Below are positions 6,053 to 12,109 of a DNA stretch of 12,109 nt, one piece after another. Under the pieces are notes generated by a model, which was not told where the DNA came from, made no database searches, and worked only from the letters and a program-made list of their open reading frames with translations. The position numbers and the translations under genes are program-made. Within the stretch, counting starts at the first letter, position 1. Every line of letters begins with the position of its first letter. The stretch is from Actinomycetota bacterium (GTDB lineage: Bacteria; Actinomycetota; Thermoleophilia; Gaiellales; Gaiellaceae), in assembly GCA_013695295.1 (NCBI GenBank), contig JACDAS010000086.1, positions 1 to 12,109 on the forward strand, in the 5' to 3' direction.

Positions 6053-6452
6053 GCTCGGCGAAGATGCGGAAGTTCGGCTCTCCGAGCGGGAGCTCGTAGA
6101 ACTCGGGGTTGACGCAGCCGAGCTCGTCGCCGCGCGTCGCGTAACAGGCCTCGACCTCGACCCGGCACATCGGCAGCGGCCGGTGCGTCGCGCGGACGGC
6201 GCCGAAGCCGCCGCGGCGCCGCTCGGCAGCGCGCAGCAGGTCGACGTCGAGCTCGACGTCGTACACCTTCTGCATGCAGCCGATGTACGTGTGGCCGTGA
6301 TCCTCGTAGGAGTAGACGAACGGACACGCCCGCTCGAGACACGCCGACGGGTACACGACCTTGTCACAGTGCACCTCGCAGCGCTGACAGGCGACCTCGT
6401 CCTGGGGACGGAGCGGAAGGACGCACTCGACCTCGCTCGTTTGCGGCTGCAC
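6039..6452 (-). CDS. Conserved cysteine-rich protein, possible metal binder
   Basis: The 137-residue form has ten cysteines at about 10, 22, 25, 29, 38, 43, 59, 96, 103 and 113. The core is ACQRCEVHCDKVVYPSAC then LERACPFVYSYEDHGHTYIG with a further Cys, so CxxCxxxC plus histidines suggests a zinc or iron-sulphur site. A second part (PMCRVEVEACYATRGDELGC) ends in NPEFYELP. I recall similar unnamed proteins in Thermoleophilia but know no function and no domain name. There is no signal peptide or TM helix, so it is cytosolic. The start is uncertain: TTG 6488 gives 149 residues. GTG 6452 is preferred because GAAAAT lies seven bases upstream with TTGCGC 17 bp further, and the TTG would lie inside that -35. 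Confidence 0.78.
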   Translation of the reverse strand: MQPQTSEVECVLPLRPQDEVACQRCEVHCDKVVYPSACLERACPFVYSYEDHGHTYIGCMQKVYDVELDVDLLRAAERRRGGFGAVRATHRPLPMCRVEVEACYATRGDELGCVNPEFYELPLGEPNFRIFAELKAS

Positions 6453-6459
6453 GACAGGG

Positions 6460-6488
6460 ATTTTCGGTACGGACGCCCCGCGGCGCAA
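6460..6488 (-). promoter_or_regulatory. Putative promoter for cysteine-rich gene
   Basis: On the minus strand, TTGCGC (6488-6483), a 17-bp spacer and GAAAAT (6465-6460) precede GTG 6452 by seven bases. It is the only promoter in the window where a partial -35 (TTG) and a -10 have canonical spacing. The match is modest, so the call is tentative, but it decides between the two possible starts. Confidence 0.38.
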
Positions 6489-6561
6489 GACTTGACTTTT
6501 CCCGCTGGTTCAGGCATGCGTCGCGAGCGGCCTTCCTCGGGGGCCACGAGCCGGTGCTGGA

Positions 6562-6567
6562 TAGGGT
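6562..6567 (+). promoter_or_regulatory. -10 box for leaderless cax start
   Basis: TAGGGT (TANNNT) ends six bases before GTG 6574, giving an expected transcript start on the first base of the codon. There is no Shine-Dalgarno and no -35 at 16-18 bp. The remaining bases between this box and the divergent cysteine-rich gene show no other clear element. Confidence 0.5.
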
Positions 6568-6573
6568 AGGCGC

Positions 6574-7626
6574 GTGGCGCGGAGGCTCCTTTGGTCGTCG
6601 CTCGCCCTTGCGCCCGTCGTGATCGTACTCAGGTTCGCGTTCAACGCGAGCGACGTCCTGCTCTTCGTGCTTGCGGCGGCCGCGCTGATCCCGCTCGCCT
6701 GGCTGATCGGCGAGGCGACCGAGCACGCGGCCGAGCACACGGGCGCGGGCGTGGGTGGCTTCCTCAACGCCAGTTTCGGCAACGCCCCGGAGCTGATCAT
6801 CGCGACGTTCGCGATCGCCGACGGCCTGCCGGACGTCGTCCGCGGGTCACTGGCGGGGAGCGTCGTCTCGAACATCCTGCTCGTGCTCGGCGCGGCACTC
6901 GCGGTGAGGGGCGTCAGCGAGGAGCGACTCGACCGGCGCTCGCTGATGGTGCAGCTCGGCCTCGTGGGGCTCGCCGTCGCGCTCCTCCTGATCCCATCCG
7001 TTCCGGGCTGGCACGGAGATCCCGAGCGCCACTCGCTCGCGGTCGCGACCCTGCCTGTCGCGATCGTCCTGCTCTGCCTGTACCTCGTCATCACGGCACA
7101 GGGGCTGCGGCGTCACCGCCAGCTGCACCGCATCGAGCCCGAGGCCGGCGGCATCGCGGGCTGGACGCTGCCGATCGCGCTCGCGGTGCTCGCCGCCACG
7201 ACCATCGTCACCGCCCTCGTCAGCGAGGTGCTCGTCCACTCGCTGGACACGTTCGCCGAGCAGGCGCACATCTCGGAGTTCTTCATCGCAACCGTGATCG
7301 TCGCCATCGTCGGCAACGCCGCCGAGCACGGGGGCGCCATCGTGATCGCACGCCGCGGGAAGATCCGGCTCGCGACCGAGATCGCGATCTCCTCGAGCGC
7401 CCAGGTCGGGCTGTTCGTGATCCCCGCAGTGGCGCTCCTCTCCTGGCTCGTGACGCCGGCCCTGCCGCTGACCTTTCGGCCGGTCGAGCTCGCCGCCATG
7501 GGAGGAGCGGCCGTCTTCGTCGCGTTCGTGGTCGCGGACGGCAAGGCGCGGAAGTCCGAGGGCTACCTACTGCTGGCGGTGTACGTCGCCGTCGCCGCCG
7601 GCTTCTGGTTCGCGGGAGATCGCTAG
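6574..7626 (+). CDS. cax: Calcium/proton antiporter, CaCA superfamily
   Basis: A 350-residue integral membrane protein with about 11 hydrophobic helices. It carries the two inverted alpha-repeats of the CAX family: GNAPELIIATFA (69-80) and GNAAEHGGAIVIA (247-259). E73 and E251 are the likely ion-binding acids. SSSAQVGLFVIP (273-284) is a further CAX signature. CAX proteins expel Ca2+ (sometimes Mn2+ or Na+) in exchange for protons. A charged His/Glu cytosolic loop (RRHRQLHRIEPE, 179-190) separates the two halves and may be a regulatory linker. The length is normal for bacterial CAX. GTG 6574 is supported by the TAGGGT box. The gene stands alone. Its TAG stop shares CTAG with the stop of the convergent serine hydrolase. 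Confidence 0.92.
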   Translation: MARRLLWSSLALAPVVIVLRFAFNASDVLLFVLAAAALIPLAWLIGEATEHAAEHTGAGVGGFLNASFGNAPELIIATFAIADGLPDVVRGSLAGSVVSNILLVLGAALAVRGVSEERLDRRSLMVQLGLVGLAVALLLIPSVPGWHGDPERHSLAVATLPVAIVLLCLYLVITAQGLRRHRQLHRIEPEAGGIAGWTLPIALAVLAATTIVTALVSEVLVHSLDTFAEQAHISEFFIATVIVAIVGNAAEHGGAIVIARRGKIRLATEIAISSSAQVGLFVIPAVALLSWLVTPALPLTFRPVELAAMGGAAVFVAFVVADGKARKSEGYLLLAVYVAVAAGFWFAGDR

Positions 7627-8984
7627 CCCTCGCGCTGGCCCGCGTCCGGGGCCGCGGAACCGAAGACCTCCGGCGTCCGCGTGCACGGGTAGGTCGCCCA
7701 GTAGAGCCTCACCGGCTCACCGGCCTCGTCGCGTGCGACCCGCAGCAGCTCGCCGCGCTCGCGCCCCGAGACGACGCGGAAGCGATCCGCGCCCTCCGCC
7801 TCGAAGACGGCAGGCGGGCGCTCCCGCGGCGCGTCGACGAGCCGCGCCTCGAGCCGGTCGGCGCGGTAGCTCAGGACGAACTCCATCCCCTCCGTCCACC
7901 AGCGGCCGAGGAGCGGGGCGATCTCGTCGGGCGCCGGCGTCCCGGGCCGCCAGGGCTCCTCCTCGAGAGGAAACGCCTCGATCGCGCGCTCTGCCAGCGT
8001 GAGCGCCGTCTCCTCCAGGGCCGGCCAGACCGACGAGTTCGCCAGGACGACGGCGCCGATCTTCTCCCGGCGCGAGTACACGAGCATCGCGAGGAAGCCC
8101 GGCATCGCGCCCCCGTGCCCGCCGAAGATGCGATCGCCCCGCCGGTGGAGCATGGGCCCGAGGCCCCAGGCGAGCAGCCAGCGGTCGGGCTCGGCCATCA
8201 CCTGGACGGCGTGCATCTGCTCGACCGTCGCCGGCTCGAGCACGGAGGGGTCGGGGTCGGCGAGGAATGCCCCCCAGCGCGCGAGGTCGCCCGTGGTGCT
8301 CCAGAGCTGTCCGATCGGCGCGGAGCGCTGCAGCACGAGTTCGGCCTCCGGCCTGACGCCCTGCTGATACGGCTCGACCAGATACCCGCGTGCCGAGGGG
8401 CTCTCCGGCAGCCAGGTCGTCCGCGAAAGCCCGAGCGGCTCGAGGATTCGCTCCTGCAGGTACCGCTCGGCCGGCATCCCCGCGACCCGGGCGACCACCT
8501 CGCCGAGCAGCGCATAGCCGAGGTTCGAGTAGTGCCAGTGCTCCCCCGGGGGGAGCACCTGCTCGGCGTCGACGACTCCGGCCAGGAGCTCCTCGCGGGG
8601 CGGGTCGACCATGGCCTCCCACATCTCGCCGGGAAACTCGCGCTGCAGCCCGGACGCGTGCGCCAGGATGCGCCGCAGGGTCGGCGTGGCGTGCGAGACA
8701 CCGGGGATGTGCTCTCCGAGCGGATCGTCGAGCTCGAGCCTGCCCTCGTCTCGCAACTGCATGATCGCCGCGGCTGTGAAGGTCTTGGTGATCGACCCGA
8801 TCCGGTACTGGTGCTCGGGCGTCGCCTCGACCCCGGATTCCACCTGCGCGAGACCCACTGCCTCGCTCCACACGACCTCGCCGTCGCGGAAGACGGCCGC
8901 GCTCAGGCTGGGCAGCCGCTGCTCGGACTGCGCCGTCGAGACGGCTCGGCCGAGCTCGAGCGCGAGCGTGTCAGGCGCGGACAA
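7623..8984 (-). CDS. Beta-lactamase-fold serine hydrolase (class C/PBP-like)
   Basis: A 453-residue serine hydrolase of the beta-lactamase family (Pfam Beta-lactamase, esterase/class C-like). Catalytic motifs are S64-I-T-K67 (SITK in RIGSITKTFTAAA), Y152-S-N154 (HYSNLGYALLGEV) and H290-G-G (FGGHGGAMPGF), which replaces the KTG box. Residues about 345-453 form a separate beta-rich tail like that found behind many such hydrolases. Possible roles are esterase, D-amino-acid amidase or peptidase; a real antibiotic-hydrolysing role is not shown. There is no N-terminal signal peptide, so it is probably cytosolic, unusual for a penicillin-target enzyme. The only reasonable start is TTG 8984, which overlaps the last 14 bases of the threonine aldolase, so coupled translation is likely. 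No ATG or GTG occurs in frame for the next 30 codons. Confidence 0.88.
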   Translation of the reverse strand: MSAPDTLALELGRAVSTAQSEQRLPSLSAAVFRDGEVVWSEAVGLAQVESGVEATPEHQYRIGSITKTFTAAAIMQLRDEGRLELDDPLGEHIPGVSHATPTLRRILAHASGLQREFPGEMWEAMVDPPREELLAGVVDAEQVLPPGEHWHYSNLGYALLGEVVARVAGMPAERYLQERILEPLGLSRTTWLPESPSARGYLVEPYQQGVRPEAELVLQRSAPIGQLWSTTGDLARWGAFLADPDPSVLEPATVEQMHAVQVMAEPDRWLLAWGLGPMLHRRGDRIFGGHGGAMPGFLAMLVYSRREKIGAVVLANSSVWPALEETALTLAERAIEAFPLEEEPWRPGTPAPDEIAPLLGRWWTEGMEFVLSYRADRLEARLVDAPRERPPAVFEAEGADRFRVVSGRERGELLRVARDEAGEPVRLYWATYPCTRTPEVFGSAAPDAGQREG

Positions 8985-10014
8985 GGACCCCGAGCGCCTT
9001 CGGGATCAGCTCGATTGCCTGCTCGACCGCCTCGTCGGTGACGTCGAGGTGCGTCACCGCTCTGAGGACGTTCGGGTGGATCGTCGCGGAAAGGCCGACT
9101 CCCTCGCCTGCCAGACGCCGCAGGGCGTCCTGGGAGGTCAGCCCGAGCGCGCCCACATCGACCTGGACGAAGTTCGTCTCCACCGCGTCGAGGTCGATCG
9201 GCAGGCCCGCCTCGAGCAGGCCCTCGCCGAGGCGACGGGCGCGCGTGTGATCCTCGGCGAGGCGATCGAAGTGGTGCTCCAGGGCATAGACCCCTGCCGC
9301 GGCCACGATCCCGGCCTGGCGCATGGCTCCTCCGAACTGGTGCTTCAGCCTGCGCGCCTCGGCCATGCGCTCGTCCGAGCCCGCGATGAGGGCGCCGAGC
9401 GGGCAGCCGAGGCCCTTCGAGAGGCAGAGGGTGACGGTGTCGAACGGAGAGGCGAGCTCGCGAGCGGGTGTGCCCAGCGCCACGGCGGCATTCAGCAGCC
9501 GGGCGCCGTCCAGATGGAGGTCGATGCCGAGCTCGCGGCAAGTGGCGACGACAGCGCGGAGCTCGCTGGGCGGCCAGATGCGGCCGCCTGAGGCGTTGTG
9601 CGTGTTCTCGACCGAGACGATCCGCGTCCGGGAGACGTGGGTCGAGTCGCCCGGCCGGAAGGCTCGCCGGACCTGAGCGGCCGTGAACCGGCCACCGACC
9701 GACGGCAGCGGCCGCGCCATCAGGCCCGCGTGCACCGCGGGCCCGCCGAGCTCTGCGATGAAGATGTGCGAGTTCTCCTCGGCGATCACCTCGTCACCGG
9801 GCCGGCCCAGGACGCGCAGGGCGATCTCGTTGGCCATCGTCGCGGTCGGGAGGAAGACGGCCTCCTCCTGGCCGAGGAGCTCCGCTCCCGATCGCTCGAG
9901 CCGCAGGACGGTGGGATCCTCGCGGCGTTGCTCGTCGCCGACGACTGCGTACGCGATCGCCTCGCGCATCGCCGGCGTCGGCTGCGATTTCGTGTCGGAG
10001 CGAAGCTCGATCAC
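8971..10014 (-). CDS. Low-specificity L-threonine aldolase (PLP, beta-eliminating lyase family)
   Basis: A 347-residue fold-type I PLP enzyme expected to cleave threonine or allo-threonine to glycine and acetaldehyde. It begins VIELRSDTKSQPTPAMREA. Further landmarks are EDPTVLRLE, FLPTATMANEIAL, ENSHIF (H83, stacks on PLP), ENTHNASGGRIWP, HLDGARL (D169, PLP nitrogen) and CLSKGLGCPLGALIAG (K200, Schiff base). The usual GDDVYGEDPT is GDEQRREDPT, so the substrate loop differs from classic LtaE. GTG 10014 is preferred over the ATG at 10071 because GAGAAT ends six bases before it and the extension would lie in rlmN. The related beta-eliminating lyases are a less likely alternative. It is first in a two-gene unit with the serine hydrolase. 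Glycine from this reaction could feed the nearby glycine cleavage enzyme, although gcvPB is not in this operon. Confidence 0.88.
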   Translation of the reverse strand: MIELRSDTKSQPTPAMREAIAYAVVGDEQRREDPTVLRLERSGAELLGQEEAVFLPTATMANEIALRVLGRPGDEVIAEENSHIFIAELGGPAVHAGLMARPLPSVGGRFTAAQVRRAFRPGDSTHVSRTRIVSVENTHNASGGRIWPPSELRAVVATCRELGIDLHLDGARLLNAAVALGTPARELASPFDTVTLCLSKGLGCPLGALIAGSDERMAEARRLKHQFGGAMRQAGIVAAAGVYALEHHFDRLAEDHTRARRLGEGLLEAGLPIDLDAVETNFVQVDVGALGLTSQDALRRLAGEGVGLSATIHPNVLRAVTHLDVTDEAVEQAIELIPKALGVLVRA

Positions 10015-10019
10015 GAAGC

Positions 10020-10026
10020 TATTCTC
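10020..10026. promoter_or_regulatory. Shared bidirectional -10 element, threonine aldolase/rlmN
   Basis: TATTCTC reads TATTCT on the + strand (10020-10025, seven bases before ATG 10033 of rlmN). It reads GAGAAT on the - strand (10021-10026, six bases before GTG 10014 of the aldolase). The gap between start codons is again 18 bp and the two hexamers are offset by one base, mirroring the gltX/nfo arrangement. The minus-strand box lacks the first T of the consensus. No -35 is evident. Confidence 0.52.
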
Positions 10027-10032
10027 GCAGCG

Positions 10033-11109
10033 ATGGACCTGGTGGCTCTCGAGGAGACGCTCGCCGCGCACGGCGAGCCGGCGTACCGGGAGGCCCAGGT
10101 CTGGGCGTGGGCAGCGGGCGGCGCCGGCTCGTACGAGGAGATGACGAACGTCCCCTCGTCGCTGCGCGCGGCGCTCGCGCGCGAGGTGCCGCTCTCGACG
10201 CTTCTACTCGAGCACGAGGCCCACGCCCGCGACGGCACCGTCAAGGCGCTGTTTCGCACCGGAGACGGCCATCCGGTCGAGGCGGTGCTGATCCGCTATC
10301 GCGACGGCCGCCGCTCGATCTGCGTCTCCTCGCAGTCGGGGTGCCCGCTCACCTGCACCTTCTGCGCCACCGGGGCAATGCGCTTCGGACGGAACCTCAC
10401 CGCCTCGGAGATCCTCGACCAGGCCCTCCACTTCCGGCGCCTCGAACCGGTCGACAACTGCGTCTTCATGGGGATGGGCGAGCCGATGTTGAACCTCGAC
10501 CATGTCCTCGGAGCAGCCCGCCGGCTCCCGGACCTCGGGATCACGCACCGGCGGACGACCATCTCCACGGTCGGCTGGCTTCCCGGGCTGCGGCGGTTCG
10601 CCCGAGAGGTCGGCGAGCCGATCCGGCTCGCGCTCTCGCTCCACGCAGCCGATCCGGCGCTCCGGAGCCGGCTGATGCCCGTCAACGACCGCTATCCGCT
10701 CGGCGAGGTCCTCGCCGAGTGCCGCCGCTACGTCGAGCTGCGCGGCCGCAGGGTCTTCGTCGAGTACGTCATGCTCGCGGGGGTCAACGACTCGCCCGAG
10801 CACGCGCTGCAGCTCGCGCTCGTGCTCGACTCGAAGGCCTTCAAGGTCAATCTGATCCCGTACAACCCGACCGGGCGCTTCGACGGGTCGTCGCGCGAGG
10901 CCATCGCCGCCTTCAAGGGCGTGCTCGACCGCGCGCGAATCCCGGCGACCGTGCGACTGACGCGCGGCCGAGACATCGCGGCTGCGTGCGGCCAGCTCGC
11001 AGCGGCGCCGGGAGTCGCGGCGGTCAGGCGCCCTTCTGAACCTCGAGCTGTCTCGGCTCGGCCGGAGACTCGACGGCGAGGTCGGGATGCGCGTCGAAGC
11101 CATACCTGA
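10033..11109 (+). CDS. rlmN: 23S rRNA (adenine-2503-C2)-methyltransferase
   Basis: Radical-SAM enzyme that methylates C2 of A2503 in 23S rRNA (and A37 of some tRNAs). It has 358 residues. The iron-sulphur motif is C104-PLT-C108-TF-C111 in SQSGCPLTCTFCATGAMRFGRN. The two further family cysteines are present: C97 (seven before C104, as in the E. coli enzyme) and C319 in AAACGQL, the methyl-carrying cysteine. FMGMGEPMLN (145-154), STVGWLPG and LSLHAADPALRSRLMPVN complete the signature, including the SAM-binding GGEP-like GMGEP. ATG 10033 fits the TATTCT box seven bases upstream. Unusual: about 36 residues follow GQL, mostly Arg/Pro/Ala, and the last 86 bases overlap gcvPB on the opposite strand. 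Lack of a Cfr-like shortened N-terminus argues for RlmN rather than the resistance enzyme Cfr. Confidence 0.95.
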   Translation: MDLVALEETLAAHGEPAYREAQVWAWAAGGAGSYEEMTNVPSSLRAALAREVPLSTLLLEHEAHARDGTVKALFRTGDGHPVEAVLIRYRDGRRSICVSSQSGCPLTCTFCATGAMRFGRNLTASEILDQALHFRRLEPVDNCVFMGMGEPMLNLDHVLGAARRLPDLGITHRRTTISTVGWLPGLRRFAREVGEPIRLALSLHAADPALRSRLMPVNDRYPLGEVLAECRRYVELRGRRVFVEYVMLAGVNDSPEHALQLALVLDSKAFKVNLIPYNPTGRFDGSSREAIAAFKGVLDRARIPATVRLTRGRDIAAACGQLAAAPGVAAVRRPSEPRAVSARPETRRRGRDARRSHT

Positions 11110-12109
11110 CGACGGCCCGCTTCGCGGCCAGCACCTCGTCCAGCCGGCGAACCGGCCGGTCGTGGGGCGCCTCTTTCAGCAGCTCGGGCGACTCGGCGGC
11201 CTCGCGCACGATCGCCAGCATCGCGTCGACGAAGGCGTCGAGCGTCTCCTTCGTCTCGGTCTCGGTCGGCTCGATCATCAGCGCCTCGGGCACGACGAGC
11301 GGGAAGTAGATCGTCGGCGGATGGAAGCCGTAGTCCATCAGGCGCTTGGCGACGTCCAGGGCGCTGACGCCGTGCTCGCGCCGGAGCGCGCGGGCCGAGA
11401 GGACGAACTCGTGCATGCAGAGTCGGTCGTACGGGAGCTCGTAGGCGTCGCGGAGCCGGGCGAGCATGTAGTTGGCGTTCAGCACCGCCGCCTCGGACAT
11501 CTCCCGTAGCCCCGGCCCGTACATGCGGATGTAGGCGTAGGCGCGCACGAAGACGCCGAACGGGCCGGTGAACCCGCGCACCTTGCCGATCGACTTCGGG
11601 CGCTCGTGGTCGAGTGCGAACCGGTCGCCCTCGCGGACGATCGCGGGTGTCGGCAGGAACGGCTCGAGCCGGTCTCGCACCGCGATCGGCCCGCCGCCGG
11701 GGCCCCCGCCGCCGTGCGGCTGCGAGAACGTCTTGTGCAGGTTGAAGTGGACGATGTCGAAGCCCATGTCGCCCGGGCGGGAGATCCCGCAGACCGCGTT
11801 CAGGTTCGCGCCGTCGTAGTAGAGGAGCGCCCCAGCGTCGTGGAAGATCGAGGCGACCTCGACGATGTGCTCGTCGAAGAGGCCGAGCGTCGACGGGTTC
11901 GTCAGCATCAGGCCCGCGGTGCGCCCGTCGACCTTCGAGCGGAGGTCCTCGAGATCGAGGTTGCCGCGGGCGTCGGTGCCGACCTTGCGGAGCTTGTACC
12001 CCGCCATCGTGACACTCGCCGGGTTCGTCCCATGGGCGGTGTCGGCGGTCACGATCGTGTCGCGCTCCTCGCCGCGGTCTGCGAAGTAGGCGCGCATCAG
12101 CATCAGGCC
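11024..12109 (-). CDS. gcvPB: Glycine dehydrogenase (decarboxylating) subunit 2, C-terminal part
   Basis: The beta half of the P protein of the glycine cleavage system, which decarboxylates glycine with PLP and passes the aminomethyl group to the H protein. The frame is open through the right window edge; 361 residues are visible and the N-terminal 100-plus lie outside. Landmarks are TADTAHGTNPASV (21-33 of the fragment), TNPSTLGLFDEHI, YYDGANLNA and HFNLHKTFSQPHGGGGPG, whose Lys (about 126) is the PLP Schiff-base residue. VRGFTGPFGVF and the HEFVLSA and PPTIYFPL strings follow. Separate alpha and beta P subunits are typical of Gram-positive bacteria and thermophiles; gcvPA would be expected upstream (to the right). 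After AAKRAVVRY an extra tail of about 25 residues runs across the rlmN overlap. The true start is not in view. Confidence 0.93.
   Translation of the reverse strand, partial: GLMLMRAYFADRGEERDTIVTADTAHGTNPASVTMAGYKLRKVGTDARGNLDLEDLRSKVDGRTAGLMLTNPSTLGLFDEHIVEVASIFHDAGALLYYDGANLNAVCGISRPGDMGFDIVHFNLHKTFSQPHGGGGPGGGPIAVRDRLEPFLPTPAIVREGDRFALDHERPKSIGKVRGFTGPFGVFVRAYAYIRMYGPGLREMSEAAVLNANYMLARLRDAYELPYDRLCMHEFVLSARALRREHGVSALDVAKRLMDYGFHPPTIYFPLVVPEALMIEPTETETKETLDAFVDAMLAIVREAAESPELLKEAPHDRPVRRLDEVLAAKRAVVRYGFDAHPDLAVESPAEPRQLEVQKGA

Noticed and set aside
5375..6547. A 390-codon minus-strand frame over the O-methyltransferase and the cysteine-rich gene
   Set aside because: It is a shadow: antisense to the methyltransferase and out of frame with the cysteine-rich gene. 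Its Ser/Arg-rich translation shows no motif.
6591..9041. An 816-codon + strand frame across cax and the serine hydrolase
   Set aside because: It is out of frame with cax and antisense to the hydrolase; the composition is Arg-rich with no domain motifs, while both real genes carry full catalytic signatures.
1..12109. Search for a defence system, mobile element, CRISPR or biosynthetic cluster
   Set aside because: No transposase, integrase, repeat array, toxin-antitoxin pair, nuclease-helicase pair or biosynthetic enzyme set was found. All recognised genes are chromosomal housekeeping or accessory enzymes with uniform composition.

Overview
The window is a GC-rich, gene-dense stretch of ordinary bacterial chromosome. 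I see no mobile element, CRISPR array, RNA gene or phage gene. High GC, strong GC bias at third codon positions, frequent GTG starts and many apparent leaderless genes (a TANNNT-like -10 box 6-10 bases before the start codon, with no Shine-Dalgarno) point to an actinobacterium. The wording of several proteins (short GltX, cysteine-rich conserved protein, GDEQRREDP-type threonine aldolase) suggests Thermoleophilia (Gaiellales/Solirubrobacterales-like). That placement is inference from memory of these families, not a database result.

Layout, left to right: the 3' end of a P-loop adenylate-kinase-like gene (+, 1-191); a two-TM coiled-coil protein (+, 235-810); an M3-family zinc oligopeptidase (-, 820-2337); a 145-bp divergent spacer with a dyad; a second helical two-TM protein (+, 2483-3073) followed by a probable 59-residue basic protein (+, 3108-3287); a short glutamyl-tRNA synthetase (-, 3255-4511); endonuclease IV (+, 4530-5378) coupled to an O-methyltransferase (+, 5378-6052); a 10-cysteine conserved protein (-, 6039-6452); a Ca2+/H+ antiporter (+, 6574-7626); a beta-lactamase-fold serine hydrolase (-, 7623-8984) behind a threonine aldolase (-, 8971-10014); 23S rRNA methyltransferase RlmN (+, 10033-11109); and the C-terminal part of glycine decarboxylase subunit 2 (-, 11024 to the window edge).

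Functionally this is housekeeping: translation (GltX, RlmN), base-excision repair (Nfo), one-carbon and amino-acid metabolism (threonine aldolase makes glycine, GcvPB cleaves glycine), peptide turnover and ion homeostasis. The genes do not form one pathway or a defence or biosynthetic island.

The most interesting signal is in gene starts and ends. Two divergent pairs (gltX/nfo and threonine aldolase/rlmN) each have exactly 18 bp between start codons, and each 18-bp gap holds two interlocked -10 hexamers on opposite strands offset by one base. They look like minimal bidirectional promoters for leaderless mRNAs. Convergent genes overlap repeatedly (4, 14, about 33 and 86 bp) without visible intrinsic terminators, and the 86-bp rlmN/gcvPB overlap coincides with C-terminal tails on both proteins.
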